Shown here piece by piece: positions 31,011 to 43,248 of a DNA stretch of 64,000 bases. Source of the stretch: Plectosphaerella cucumerina (Eukaryota; Ascomycota; Sordariomycetes; Glomerellales; Plectosphaerellaceae). The position numbers and the translations under genes were made by a program. How positions within the stretch are numbered: position 1 is the first letter of the stretch; the number at the start of each line of letters is the position of its first letter. The notes under the pieces were generated by a model. The model was given only the letters and a program-made list of their open reading frames with translations. It did not search any database and was not told the DNA's origin. The stretch covers positions 2,604,001-2,668,000 of the forward strand of contig JAGPXD010000003.1 of assembly GCA_020746995.1 (NCBI GenBank). Direction: 5' to 3'.

Positions 31011-31534
31011 ACACGAGATGCACGGACATACACGGCAAGTTATTCGACATCTATTGTACCGATCCAATGACAATGTGCTTGCAGCCGACAGATGCCACCA
31101 GTGTGCACACATGGCCATCCACCGTGAACATCGAGATTCACAAGTATCAAGTCATCCGTTGCAACCAGACAAATTCTGTACGTACTCCATACATCAGACG
31201 GACAGCAATCATCGGAAGGACACAGACCGACATCAGCCTCCGACTTGACATCCTCATCCTCTGGGTTCAAGCACACCCCGCGAGGCGGCACGCATAGTCT
31301 TTCTTAATCTTTGTCTTGTTCACGCTTGCTTGTCTCGGACTGAAAATACACCGAGCCCGCCGGCTGTATTAGTCTGATACAAATAATAAAGAAAATCGTG
31401 AGGTATCATGTCTTGTTCGCAACCATCGTTCCCTTCTTCGTGCTGAACGCCTTCCTTCACCCTCCCCAAAAAGTCCCGCCCTCCGTCCGCCCAAGTGCCG
31501 TATGTCCGCCAAAATCACCGTCCGTCCGCCCCCA

Positions 31535-32905
31535 TCATCGACGAGATGGTGCCCACAGCCCCTTGCTGGTCTCGACAATCTTATTGGCCGGGTTTCCAGG
31601 GACGAGGCTGGCGGGGAAGCCAGAAGGCAGGGAGCCAGCATCGGTCATAGCGACGTCTGTGTCGGCCTGCTCTGGCTGGGTGGCATAGCCCGAGTCCTTG
31701 CTGGGACCCGAGCTAGATGCCATGCTGATAGCACTGTCCTCCTTTCGTGGTGCGGCCTGCTGGGGCTGCACGGGGGCCTTGGGAGCTCGGACAGGCTCAC
31801 CAGACTTGGCGCCGTCCATGAAGCCGTTCTGGCCCTCACGGAGCTTGTTGATGGCGCGGACAGTGTCGATCGCCGCGTGGAGTGTTCGCCTCGCGTTGAA
31901 ATTCTTCTTGACTGTGGGCAGCAAATTGTTCTCGTTCTGCTCGCTCGAGATCCAGCCGGCAACGAACTTGTGTTGCAAGGCCTCGTGGGCAGTCGGGCGC
32001 TTCGAAGGGTCGATCGTGAGACAGCGGCGGATGAAGTCCTTAGCATGGTCGGAGACACCACGCCAGTATTCGGTAGGCCTAAAGTCGTAGTCGGCACTCA
32101 GGATGGCTTGCATCTCCTCGAAGTCGGTGTCACGATCGAATGGTGTGTAGCCGCAGAGAAGGAAGTAGGTGATGACACCGAGCGCCCAGATATCGACAGG
32201 CTTTCCGTGACCAGTCTTCTTGAAGATCTCGGGTGCCATGTAGCCGGGAGTACCGCAGGTCGTCGTCAGGACGTGGAACTTTTCCTCGTCCATGATTCTG
32301 CTGAGGCCAAAGTCGGCAATCAGGAGGTCGGCGTTGTCCTCGGGAGTACGGAAGAGGAGGTTCTCGGGCTTGAGGTCTCGGTGGACAATGCCATGGTCAT
32401 GGAGATAGGCAACAGCAGAGAGCGTGGCACGGATCAGATCGGCGGCATCAGACTCGTAGTATGATCCCTTTCTGCAGATTCGGTCGAAGAGCTCGCCACC
32501 CAGGGCTAGGTCGGTAACAAGGTAGAGATTATTCATCGTCTCGAAATAGTCGACCAGCGTCAGGATGTTCTGGTGTCCCATGGACACCTTCTTCAACACA
32601 GCGATCTCATTGCGGACCTGCGAAGCCGATTGTTAGCAAATTTGAACAGCACAAGGCCAAGATTGGAATCATGGGGAAGGATCGATTTGGGGATTGGAAT
32701 CTCGTACCATGTGTTCTCGACCAGCCATAAGTCTCTTGTTGATCACCTTTGCCGCATAGTAGCGCCCGGTGTCAATATGGACACACTCCTTGACCACAGA
32801 GTAGGATCCAGCTCCGAGGGTCTTGCCGACTTTGTATCTGCACGGCTGGACTGAGGGCGACTGGCGTGCAGGGTCGGCACTGTTGGCACTCATCGCGGTG
32901 GCCAT
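31535..32905 (-). CDS. Calcium/calmodulin-dependent protein kinase-type Ser/Thr kinase
   Basis: Two exons, 32905-32708 and 32617-31535, with a 90-bp intron, give 426 residues. All kinase landmarks are present: LGAGSYSVVKE (P-loop), Lys53 in YYAAKVINK, IVHRDLKPENLLF, IADFGLSR, and TCGTPGYMAPE in the activation segment, whose Thr could be phosphorylated by an upstream kinase. The catalytic domain is followed by a basic helix (KNFNARRTLHAAIDTVRAIN) in the position of the autoinhibitory and calmodulin-binding region, then a Pro/Ser-rich tail. This is the fungal CaMK group that links calcium signals to growth, stress and, in pathogens, infection structures. A second ATG at 32893 is also a possible start, and the frame stays open upstream to 33148. 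Confidence 0.9.
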
Positions 32906-33733
32906 GGCGACTCGACGAGAGGCAAGCTCTCTGTTGTGGCAGGACAAAGAAGCTGTGTTGATTTCGATAATGGGAAGGGGGGAACGGAAGTCGCGACAAT
33001 CTGAAGTCGTAACTGTGGTGTGACCGATCGTGAAGTTGCAGGGACAAGAAGCGATAACGATTCTGCAGTTGGAAACGTGATCAAGTCTTCCTGTGCAGCG
33101 GCGTTGGCAGAGGGCGACAACAGGAGCTTGGGAGAAGCTGTGTTGCAAGGCGAAGGTGCAGGAGTAAGCCCAAAGCTGGACGGCTGAGGGGTCGGAAGGG
33201 GTCCAGTCCTCCTTATCGCCTGACGAAAAGCCCGAGTCCTATCAGCGGTTCGCCTTGGGGCGGGGTTCAGGACTCGGGAGACCTTGTGCGAGACGCTACA
33301 GGCGGCCACCTACCTGACCCTTCACACCCACACTTGCGGGAAGGGATCAGCACCAGCTGAGAGGGCAGTTGCAAGAAGGGCAGCCAACGAACGATCATCA
33401 GATGGTTTGGGAGGGTAGTGCTAAGGCGGCAAGGTAGGCTTAGGATTGCAACCACATGATGGCAGCACAGGCACAGGGACAGCGCCCAACCGGCTGGGAC
33501 TACAGTGAAGGAAAGACTTGGCTCCCTCCCAGCCTCAGCCGCAGCAGAGACACTTTACCATTTACCGGTCGCCTAGCAATGCTAGTCCTGCCCATGGTGT
33601 CAATGATCTACTGCCGGTGTTTTCTGAAGGCTGAGATGCTATTTTTGGTGTACAGCCTCAGCTCCCAAGACCACAGCTCATTCTGCTCCTGCCTCATGTT
33701 GTTACTTCCTCTCCGACTGCAGAGTGTATTACA
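32906..33733. other. Kinase upstream region
   Basis: About 830 bp between the kinase start and the 3' end of the release-factor-like gene. Nothing beyond short open frames is seen. The kinase leader probably occupies part of it and may contain an intron. Confidence 0.5.
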
Positions 33734-34467
33734 TCAGTCGTAGCCGCCCTTGCGAGATTGCTTCTTCGCGCTGTGTAGCTTCTTCTGCCGCAGACGCGAT
33801 TCATTGAAGGCTTTCGCTCTGTTGGGAAAAGCCAGGTCAGCAAGCAGTTTTGAGTGAGCCACGAAAACCTATTGCAAGGTACTTTGGATCTTCTCGTGAG
33901 GGCTTACATCTTTGCGTGCTTCTTGACCTTTTCTGGGCTCGACTCGGCCGGCACGGCCTCCTGATAGATTCTGTCCACCTCTTCGAAAAGCTTGGTGATG
34001 TTCTCATCCGTGTTGGAGGTTCTCGAGCGGTGAGTCTGATCTTGGAAGGTCAATGCATCCGACCTTGCAGTGTAGTACTTAGATGCCCTGATACCAGGAT
34101 GCATCAGTCGCGGGAGAGTGGTCAGCAGCTCTCCAACTGGCCACACTGTGATGGCCTTGGTTTCCGTCCTGCACAGTCAGTAATGCTTCTGTGCGACACC
34201 GGCACGATGCTCTGCTCCAGCAACTCACTTGTTTACATGTTGGCCTCCCGGGCCGCTGGATCGAGCAAAGGTTGTCTGTCCCTTGGGAAGCTTGCTGCTG
34301 TCGAAGGACTTGCGCCAGGCCCTGGCCTTCTCCAGATCTTCTGGGTCGAAGGATGCATCAAACGCCTCGTAACGAGCACCACGAAGGAACACTGGTGCCC
34401 CCAGGAAGCCATGGAGCACCCGCAGGCCCCCGAGGGCCGGTCTGATGCCAGCCAGACTTCCAATCAT
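33734..34467 (-). CDS. GGQ-domain mitochondrial release-factor-like protein (Pth4/ICT1 type)
   Basis: Three exons, 34467-34229, 34168-33908 and 33818-33734, joined in phase to 194 residues. The peptidyl-tRNA hydrolysis motif SSGPGGQHVNKTETKA places GGQ at residues 74-76. A basic Lys/Arg-rich tail (RLRQKKLHSAKKQSRKGG) follows, as in ICT1/YaeJ-like proteins that rescue stalled ribosomes without codon recognition. The N-terminal part (MIGSLAGIRPALGGLRVLHG) looks like a mitochondrial presequence. The codon-recognition domain of classical RF1/RF2 is absent. The symbol is left open because fungal genomes carry more than one short GGQ protein. Confidence 0.85.
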
Positions 34468-35393
34468 GGTGTCCCAATGAGAAGCAGCAGCTTATGTCTG
34501 ACGGACTTGCTACAGACCAACTGCCTCTTCAGGCCATTTCTTATGCTTTGTTTGGGGACAAGGGTGTAAGCTGAAGCTTGTCTCGCATTCTTCAATCCAA
34601 GCCATCAATGTTCGCGATGGCAGCTCCGGGACGGCCTCCCAGGCTCAGGCTCGGACCGAGCAGAAACACTGTGTGATTCGGGGCGCTCACACCAGGTCCT
34701 TAGCACTGTACAGCCCGGCAGATCAGCCGACTGCGTGTTGACTTTAAGGCCTTAACAGAAGCATACCCTATCTAGCCCCATTTCAGATAGCACACAATCT
34801 TGTCGTATCTCCACACACCCCACCTCCTGCCGTCAAGGATGCATGATGCAAGTCAGTCGTGCCTTCCGATTTTTGTTTCCTCGTGGCCAGCCTCGACTCT
34901 TTCCGCAAGCCAACTTGGACAGGCTGAGAAATCACACTCTCCCGTAGACTTACCCATCTCCCAACGTGGATGCAGAACCTGCTTCTCTACCTCCATCCAT
35001 CCATCACCTCCAACTACACGTATTTAGGCGCTGCTCGATCCCACCCTCAACATCGCAAATCCAGCCGCCTGGACTTCCCCATCCCAGATCACGGACCGAC
35101 GACGGGCCACGACTCCGCCCTCCCAATCCGCAAGGTGCGGACCGACGCCTCTTTCCTCCGCCACCTCATTCCCAAAATTTTCCGCCTTCTTCATGACAAG
35201 CCTTGAGTAGCTGGTTCTCGACCCAATCTGTGCCAGATTGCTCATGCCAATCCCCTCGTGTGCGCGAACTTCAGACCCTTTGCGCGTCTGTCGCAATCAA
35301 GATCTTGCAACGCCGCCCCAATACCATCCATAGCCCACACTTGCGCCCATCGCGCCCATCCCAACATTGTCTGAAAGACCCAAGCTTTCTCTA
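34468..35393. promoter_or_regulatory. Divergent intergenic region
   Basis: 926 bp between the head-to-head release-factor-like and Nab3-like genes, holding both promoters. The Nab3-like side is C- and pyrimidine-rich, as is usual for fungal transcription starts. No specific site was recognised. Confidence 0.45.
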
Positions 35394-38025
35394 ATGGCGG
35401 ACCAGATCGAAGCGCCAGAGGTTGAGGCCACTGCTGCTGACCTGTCGCCTGTGTCGCCGTCGCCGCTCCATTCCTCCGCCTCTGTTGCCCTCCCAGCACT
35501 TCAGGACACAGCCGACCTGCTCGACACCATGACGGAGATGCAATCGCCTCTGCTCCAGGCTGCAGTCCCAGTCCCAGCCACGATGCCACCTGCTGCCGGG
35601 ACGCTGCCGACCACCCACCAGAGTGAAGGCCTGCCTGCCACTATCGCAGTGACCGACCCCGCCAACAACGTCGACGACGATGCCGAAAGCCTAGATGATC
35701 CATATGGAGAGCAAGATGACGGTGCGGCGGCAAGCAACCAAGTCCAACCCAATGAGCAAGAGGCTGGCGACGATGATTACCTGAAGTCCTTCGATTCGCC
35801 TGCCCAAGAGACACAAGAAGATGGCGTGGAGCTAAGCTCCCTGCATGCCGATGTTCCCAAGCCCTCGGGTCCAGATACTGTCCCCACGGGGCAGCAACAA
35901 AGAAACGGAGAGAAGGCCATCTCTCCCTCTGGCCAAGCCGGCCTGCGGAATGCTGTTTCCACCGCATATACTCCTGCGAGTTCAGCAGCTCCGGGCGAGG
36001 CTTCCCTGGCTGCAGGCCCGCAAAGCACCGAGCCCAGCCATGGATCACAGTCGGAGGATGCCGACAACGCCGAGGTTGATATATCTCGGCTCGTCGCCGA
36101 GATGGCCGGACAGTCCAGTGACACCACGTCTGGACCCCAAGATGCTACCTCCAATCTGGCTCCCACTCCGTCCTCGCTGCCCCCAAGGCCGCCCATGCCT
36201 CAGCAAACGGCAGATGCCAGTGGCACAGAGACTTACCAGCAGCAACTGCAGAACCAGTCGCTGTCAGCGGCCCCTTCTGCGACAGGAGTTGCTTCTGGCA
36301 CCCCAATTAACAATTCCAGACTTCCACCACCACCACCCACAGGCCCCGCCGCGCTTGTGAATCCTTCCGAGCGTCAGCAGGTTCGCCCAGGCAACACCAA
36401 CGCAGAGTACGAGAGGGCCTGGCAGCAGTTCACCGATGACGAGCGACGATACATGGCAGAGGCCAATTGGGACAAGTTTCCCGAAGGGACGAGGATTTTT
36501 ATCGGTTCGCACGCCCCCCAATGCCGCAAACCACGGGCAAAAGCTCACCGGCTCTTTTCAGGAAACCTCTCCAGCGAACGAGTGTCGAAGCGCGATGTCT
36601 TCGACTTGTTCTACAGCTTCGGCCGGCTCGCTCAGATCTCTCTGAAGTCGGCATATGGCTTTGTACAGTACCACCACGTGGAAGAAGCCGATGGTGCCAT
36701 GCAAAACCTCCAGAACGCCGAGATCAAGGGCCGTAAGATCCGTAAGTCATCACATGGTTGGTGTACAAAAGTGGCATTTGTTGACGGAAGCAGACCTGGA
36801 GATATCGAAGATTCAGAAGAAGAAGGGCCGAGAAGGCCGCGACAGCCGCGAAGATCAGGGCCGGGGGTCGGAGCGAGGTGGAGGGGCACGCAACGGTCGC
36901 GATGTCGGACCCAAAGGCGGCCGTGTCGACAATGGCCAGAATCGCCGCTCTCGGGACGAGCCTCGCTCAGGCCGCGGGCATTCTCCCCGGCACAGTCGGG
37001 ACGACAAGCATGGCCGCGACCGCGGCTACCAAGAAAGTCAGCCCAGAGGCCGTTCTCGCTCTCCACCACCTTATGGCCGTCAAACCGACCAGTATCGCCG
37101 ACGAAGCCCTACTCCCCCGAACCCATATGCCAGGGCCCCCATGACGGAAGACCAGCTGCAGATCCCTCGCCGCTATGGCAGCCAAGTCCCCGATGTCCAG
37201 TTCCTCCTGTTGCAGGAAGTCGGTCGGGACTTTGTCGAATGGGTTGAGCGTGCCTTCACCACGAGAGGCCTCAAAGTCGACGTTATGTTTCTCAATCCCA
37301 ACTTCCCCAGGGACGCAGTCGTCCAGCGACAGGTCGTGGAAGGAGTGCATGGCATCGTCGATCTCGACATGCGCGCTCATTCATATGGCAAGATTCCACT
37401 CCGCGTGTTTGGACAGTCAGTGGGCGGAGCGGCTCGGTACGATGATTACCAGGGCCTGGATCCTAACATCGCTGCGGAACTTATAAGCCGGGCCAAGTCC
37501 CAGGCTCAGCAGGCTCAGGTACAGTATCACCATGCCAGCCAGCCTCCCCCACAGCCAGCCTACGGAGCCGGCGGATATGGACAGCAATATCCTCCCCAGC
37601 ACAATGGACCGCAGCAGCACCCGGCATATCCCTCAGCTCAACCGCCCCACGGCCAGCCAGCACCCAACGGCGGCCAGTCCGACATTGAGCGGATTCTGGC
37701 ACAGTTCGGCAACATCGATGGCGCTACTTTGCAGCAGCTTGTGGCAGCTGTTCAGGCAAGCAGCCAGGTTCCCCAAGGAGCGCAGCCACAGAACACCCAG
37801 TCTCTGGATATCAACGCCATCCTGAGCAGCCTCAACGGTAGCACGACTTCAGCTGCGCCTGCGCCGGCTTCGTATGCGCCGCCCGCCTATTCGGCTGCCC
37901 CGCAACAGAGCAGTGGTGCACACCCAGCCCAGCACACCCATGCGCCCTCCGTTGGCATGCCTCCCGACTCGGCTTCACAGGTGAACACCATCATGGCTCA
38001 GCTGGCCAAATTCCGCCAGCAATAG
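35394..38025 (+). CDS. Nab3-like RNA-binding protein (RRM, Q-rich C-terminus)
   Basis: Three exons, 35394-36504, 36562-36741 and 36794-38025, give 840 residues. A long acidic, Pro/Ser-rich N-terminal region precedes one RRM (about residues 366-437): RIFIGNLSSERVSKRDVFDL (RNP2 end) and LKSAYGFVQYHHVEEADGAM (RNP1 as YGFVQY). An Arg/Ser/Gly-rich linker follows, then a globular segment (DVQFLLLQEVGRDFVEWVER ... VDVMFLNPNF), and a Gln/Pro-rich tail with a final predicted helix (LQQLVAAVQ). This order matches Nab3, the yeast partner of Nrd1 in termination and decay of noncoding RNAs. Both introns fall inside or just after the RRM. Assignment is by domain layout, so a related RRM protein is possible. 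Confidence 0.78.
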
Positions 38026-38328
38026 AAGAGCGGGGATAAGCGGCAAAGTAGCAGCCATGTTGTATAATTACATTTGTTTGACGGAGTTTACAGAGGAAAG
38101 GACGGTGGCAGGTCGTGTTTCACTTGGGACATGCGAGGATTGGCCGATACCCCTTTGGAGGCTGCATTGGACGGGATGGCTCTTTGCTAGGTGTCTGAAG
38201 CTCCCCATGTTTTCGGGCGGCTCATGAATGACACTTTATTATAGGACTGCTAATTGGCATGTTTACTAAAGGTTACAGCCCGGATCGACATGATGCAACT
38301 GCTTCGCTACTGTCTACATCTTCTTGGC
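38026..38328. other. Short convergent intergenic region
   Basis: 303 bp between two converging 3' ends. No feature beyond likely polyadenylation regions is seen. Confidence 0.5.
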
Positions 38329-39192
38329 TCAGTGAAGCAGAGTGAAAGGCCTCTTCGCCTGTGCCTGACGGGTTAGACCCGGGGATACTCTCTGTGGTAT
38401 TGTCGCGACGAGTAGAGAGTGAACAATGCCAAACACAGCGCCTTCCCATCGTGGCAATCCCGAGTCCAAATACCATGACTGGAAAGGCTCCGGGGTTCGA
38501 TGGAAAAGAGACGACCTGTGGCACCACGTCACTGCGAGGAGGAGAAGGACAATGGCCTGGCGAGCTAGAGGCGGTGCGAAGGAGGCATCGGTCTCAATCG
38601 TCGACAGGATCCTTCTGGCCTGAGGAAAGAAGCCAAATGGTACCGGTACGAGGCTGACTGGATAGAACAGGATGAGAACCAGACCAACGAACAGGTCGAC
38701 CAAGAAGTCTCGAGGTGTGCCGATGTCTGGATAAACCAGATGGACGATTGTGTCAACGACGACGGGAAGAAAGCCTGTCAGCTGCACAGCCCAGTAAGGG
38801 GCTGTCTCTCCTGTCGCCGGGTGCTGGAGGTATGCATGGAAGCTAAGAGGTGTCAGAGATGGCTGACGAAGTCATATGCGGTGGACTCACAGATATGCAT
38901 GCCAGAACCACAAAGTGTCCATCTGGATGATGTTAAACCACCTGGTCGTTGTCATTGGAGCCAAGTGGCGAAGGAAAGCGGACAGGACAGCGGCGACAGC
39001 TACACCAAGAACCGAAGCGGTTTGCGGGAGGTATGGGAAGCCAACATGAGCCTGAGAACGCCACGGGTAGATGAACCAGATGGTCACTGGGATGAGTGTT
39101 CTAGGGAAATATCAGCTTCAGGAGGTGACGCGCCGAGAACGAAGTCATCAGGTAACTACTTACAGGTGTACGAGGACCGTGAGAGGCGACAT
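38329..39192 (-). CDS. Multi-pass membrane protein of unknown function
   Basis: Three exons, 39192-39164, 39100-38891 and 38842-38329, with introns of 63 and 48 bp, give 250 residues. All three join in phase 2, and the joined product is rich in hydrophobic spans: VHLTLIPVTIWFIY, SVLGVAVAAVLSAF, LTGFLPVVVDTIVHLVY, LFVGLVLILFYPVSLVPVPF and QAIVLLLLAVTW. I do not recognise the family. The frame continues upstream of the chosen ATG for some codons (SPNQKKPAGTLPRQKQSPR), so an extra 5' exon is possible. The part after residue 190 is less convincing and may hide another intron. Confidence 0.6.
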
Positions 39193-40420
39193 TCTGGGCG
39201 ATTGCTTTTGACGAGGCAAAGTTCCAGCAGGCTTCTTCTGGTTTGGAGAAGATGGTTCAGTCGCCAGATGTAAGTGCTTTGACGACTTAGGCAGCAGCTT
39301 GAGATGTTCTTGGGGGGAGGACGGGAGAGGACACGACAACGTCTGCTGTCATTGCTACTCGAGCAGAACTGAGAAATGCAAGTCTATAAGAATGAGGGGA
39401 AGTGATCGGCATCACAAGGTCAGGAATCAAGATGCACAGCCAAGCCGTAGCCAAGACGCGGAACCAGCCTTAATGGTACAGCTAGCGTCGTCACCAAATG
39501 GACCACCGAACGAGAGAATTCAGAGCATTGCTACACTGAAGATGAATACCACGCTACCCGACACAGTATTTCCCCTGCGGTGTTCGTCCACCACTCGACC
39601 TCCTCACATGAGGCTGCAAGAATCATCGCGACGCTCTGTGTAGACTGCGGCGCGAGCACATCCTCGGCAAGTCGACTGGACTTCTGTTTTGGACCGGGTG
39701 GTGCAGATTGGGCAAACATCTTGAGGTTGAAAAGAGGTCAGCGGGAATTGCATTGCATTAGAATGGCTCAAAGTAGGGACCACTGACGATACTGGCACCA
39801 TCTGGAGACCCTCGTCTCATAGTGCAGTCTGCGCCTCTCGCATCGCGGATAGACGCAGATAGTCTCTCTCGCATGCATGGTGTTCAGGTTGAAGAGAAAT
39901 CTCGGGAGCAGCGGGAATTTGATAGATTCGTTCAAGGTGTTGCTTGCTGCCCATAGGAACGAACTCGTAGAAGGGCCATCACGAAGGGAGCCGGGTTATA
40001 TATACAAGGGCGAGTTTGGAGGATCAGGCTGTACACCGAAAACATGGCAGCCTACAGCCCAACTTCTGTCAGCCCTGCTGGCCGAATGCGGTATTCCTCG
40101 TCATAGCAGGCACAGAAGTGTAAAAGTGCATGCCCGTGACCAGGTATCAGGCTGTGGATGAAGAGAAGATGGTGGTGGTGGTCGGGATTCCCGTTTGGGC
40201 CACCACCATCCGCGACCCCAAACGGCGATCACGCCAAACCCGATTTGTCATCGCCTTGACGTGCCATTGAACCTGTGGCTTCTTCTCGTCCTCGGAGGAC
40301 GGGAAACACCAAAATCCAGCAGACCGTACTGATCTGTCTTTCCTCATCTCTCCCACTCTTCAATGGGCATTTGAGCTCCCGGGAAACACCAAGACCACGC
40401 CGCCAGAAGCTCCCGGAGCC
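39193..40420. promoter_or_regulatory. Divergent intergenic region upstream of the ferric reductase gene
   Basis: 1.2 kb with no supported gene. A TATA-like word (TTATATATAC, 39997-40006) lies about 420 bp upstream of the reductase ATG. Several GATAG words (39848, 39858, 39921) could serve GATA factors such as the iron regulator SreA, but they are common and do not match its long consensus. Confidence 0.45.
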
Positions 40421-42285
40421 ATGGGCTGGCCGTACAAATTCCTCTCCCTCTCGAAGGACGAGGTGCACGCACGCCGGGAGGTTCTCGACCGTTATGCCGT
40501 CTACGCACAGATCAGCACGCTGCTTCCCGCGCTCATCCTGGCAGTCGCGCGGTTGGTGCTGAAGCGGCTCAAAACTGGTGCCAACGTCGCGGGGAGGGGC
40601 ACGTATGATGCCGTGCCGCACTCGCCGGCGCTCAAGAATCACCGGAGGACACTGGCAGGGAGCATCGAGCACAGGGCCAGGGTCGTCAACTGGTGGTTGG
40701 AGGACGAGGTGTCGCTTTTTGGGTACAGCCTCGGTGCGAGGGATCAATGGGTTCTCGGCATCATCACCGTGGCATGGCTGCTTTTTCTCTGTGTGCTAGA
40801 GACGGGTGTTGGTAAGTTGGATGCTGCTTTGCCTTGAGACTGGATTCTCACCATCTTCCAGATTACCTCCATCTCACCAAACGCTTCGGCACCGTGGCTA
40901 TTGCGCAGTTCCCTCTGCAGTATGCCCTCTCGCTCAAGTCTTTCTCACCTTTCTCATGGCTCCTGAACTCCTCCCATGAGCACATCAACCGCTACCACCA
41001 AATCCTCGCCCGCGCCATCACAGCGCTGCTGGCACTCCATGCCGCCTTCTACCTCAACTTTTTCGCCCAGGTCGGTGTTCTCGGCAAGCGGCTCTTCGAT
41101 CTCGACGTCACTGTTGGCGTCCTCGCCTTTGGAGCCTTGCTCTTCATGTACTCGACGTCCATCACTGCCATCCGCAAATACTCATACCGGCTCTTCTTCA
41201 TCGTCCACCTCGGCGCCGCCTTTGCCGTTCCCGGGCTGATCTTGTTCCACGCCCGTGCGGCTCGACCTTTCGTCATCGAGGCCCTGGTCGTGTTTCTTAT
41301 CGACCTCGGTGTGCGCAGGACACGGACAATGTCCATCCAGGCGTCCGTGGAAGCCATCCCAGGGACTGACCTTGTCAAGATCACGGCGGCCCTACCACGG
41401 TCCAGGATTGCGCCGTTCGTGAACCGGCCGGGGGCGCACGTCTACCTGACCATCCCGCGCGAGTCGAGGCCTACAGATGCGGCGCTAGGTGGCTTGTTGT
41501 ACGAGTTCCTTTTGAACCCGTTCACGGTTGCGGCCGTGGACGAGCTGGCCTCGCAGATCACCCTCGTGGCGCGAGCCCCTCTCAAGGGACAGATCACTCA
41601 ACGTCTGGCCAGTCTCGCAAGTTCGCCGCACAACACCAGTGTCGCCAGCATCCCACTCAACATCGAGGGCCCCTACGGTGCCGCGTCCCGCAGGATAGAC
41701 GAGATCCTTGGTCCAGCAGTGGACCGCATCCTCATCGTCGCCGGCGGCGTGGGCGCCACATTTGCCGTGCCAATGTATCGCGCCGCTATTGCTGAGAACC
41801 CCAACGCCAAGGTCGAGCTCATCTGGGCCGTTCGCACAGCAGGCGACGCGACATGGGCGCTGACCCCTCTGGCCCATGATGGGGAGTCTGCGCCCGCCTG
41901 GGCCAATATCCTCGACGATCCAAACGTGCGCATCTTCCTGACTGGAGATATTATCGGAGACGACCCCGTAGACACCAGCCGGCTTCATCGCGAGAGCAGT
42001 GTGGCGTCCACATCCTCCGACGCCGGTGACGTAGAGTTGAACGCGGTCCACCGAGACAGGCCGTCCTCACGGCGTGGACCCCCCCGGCTGACCAGCGAGA
42101 CGAACCGGAAGAGGCCCGATCTTCGGCGCATAGTGGACGAGACATTCCGCAAGAGCGCCGATGACCGCGTCGCCGTGCTCGTGTGCGGACCACACAGCAT
42201 GACCAGAGAGGTCAGGGGCCATGTCAGTATCTGGGTCGACCGGGGCCGCGACGTTGTCTGGCATGACGAGAGTTTCGGGTGGTAG
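40421..42285 (+). CDS. Ferric/cupric reductase transmembrane component (FRE family)
   Basis: Two exons, 40421-40811 and 40862-42285, with a 50-bp intron, give 604 residues, the normal family length. The ferric-reductase membrane domain carries the bis-heme pattern: two His 14 residues apart in RYHQILARAITALLALH, and again two His 14 apart in VHLGAAFAVPGLILFH. The C-terminal half is the FAD/NADPH module with RPGAHVYLTIP, LLNPFTVAAV, VAGGVGATFAVP and VLVCGPHSM. The enzyme sits in the plasma membrane and reduces extracellular ferric or cupric ions with cytosolic NADPH. The usual FAD-contacting HPFT reads NPFT (41515-41526). A Ser/Arg-rich insertion follows ILDDPNVRIFLTGDI. There is no obvious signal peptide; the first span is near residue 35. 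Confidence 0.92.
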
Positions 42286-42577
42286 CATGTAAATGAGCTT
42301 GGGATTTTGCCAACCTCATAAAGAAAAGTGCCAATTCTGCTGCGGACCACGCGCCGAGCTGCCAACCGCTCTATCATTGAAAGTTATCAAGTTTGACTCG
42401 CTGATCGTATCCCATTACTTCCGATGCCATGTATGTTTTTCTCCACCGCAGAAGCGGCTGCCCGCGGCTCGCGGGTCTGCTGTACGCCAGATAACACCGA
42501 CCCCTGGGCGTTCCTGAAAGACAACTGCCGAGGAATGAACAAGAAAGGAAAAACCCAGGTGCTCATGGAGCCCGGCC

Positions 42578-43248
42578 TCAGTCGTCCCGCTTGGCGGTGC
42601 TGCCGAGGTCGCCGTCCTTGGCCTTGGTCTTGCCGACATCATCGTCATCATCCCAGTCGTCCACGGCATTTTCATCCCAGTTGTCTACCTCATCTTCAAG
42701 GGTTCGTGCAGGCTGTGCCGGAGCAACGGCGTCCACTACTCCCTCTTCTTGGCCGCCGTTCTCTCCCAGCTCCATATCAGCGCCGTCGTCTTCGCCGGGC
42801 ACCGCGCCGTAGCCACGCTGCGCCCGTCTCCGCTCAAGCATGCGCTTGTGGTAGAGGGTGCAGAGGCCGACGGCCGCCAAACTTCCAACAATGTTTGCGA
42901 GAATATCGTAGAGGTCGAAGTCACGGCCGTTGGGCAGCAGGGACTGCAAGACTTCGGAGCCGATGCCAAGACCGCCGGTGCAGATGATCAGGGTCAGGTT
43001 GAGGTTGCGGCGGCGGGTGGTGTCGAGGATCCAGTAAAACACGACGGTCAGGAGGAAGAAGGTCAGGAAGTGGAGGACCTTGTCGTTGACATATTGGCCC
43101 AGCTGGAGTGGGGTGAGGCCGGCGTATGCGGCGATGAGGAGAAGAATGAAGAAGGCGCCTGGATCGCGGGGGTAAGGGTCAGCAAGCGGCGGCGGTGGCT
43201 TGGTGGTCGGCGGCTTCACGTACCGGCAAAGGGCAGTCTTATCCTCAT
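42578..43248 (-). CDS. VanZ-like family membrane protein
   Basis: Two exons, 43248-43224 and 43158-42578, with a 65-bp intron, give 201 residues. Exon 1 encodes only MRIRLPFA; the junction gives GAFFILLLIAAYAGLTPLQL. The protein has the VanZ layout: PLQLGQYVNDKVLHFLTFF, then VVFYWILDTTRRRNL and EVLQSLLPNGRDFDLYDILA, the last holding the conserved NxxGxxD-like end of the fold (ANIVGSLAAVGL). The C-terminus is an acidic cytosolic tail. Bacterial VanZ is linked to lipoglycopeptide resistance and membrane phospholipids; the fungal role is unknown. The reverse frame is open upstream to 43923, so a longer N-terminus is possible, though its composition is unconvincing. Confidence 0.78.

Larger units (their letters stand above)
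28942..31534. other. Repeat-rich intergenic region
   Basis: 2.6 kb between the monooxygenase and the kinase 3' end. It contains three copies of a decayed coding-like repeat (29600-30095), one short open frame (29828-30271) and a tandem array of 75-150 bp modules (30286-31010). Beyond these I see only short open frames. The composition and repeats contrast with all neighbouring intergenic DNA. Confidence 0.65.
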
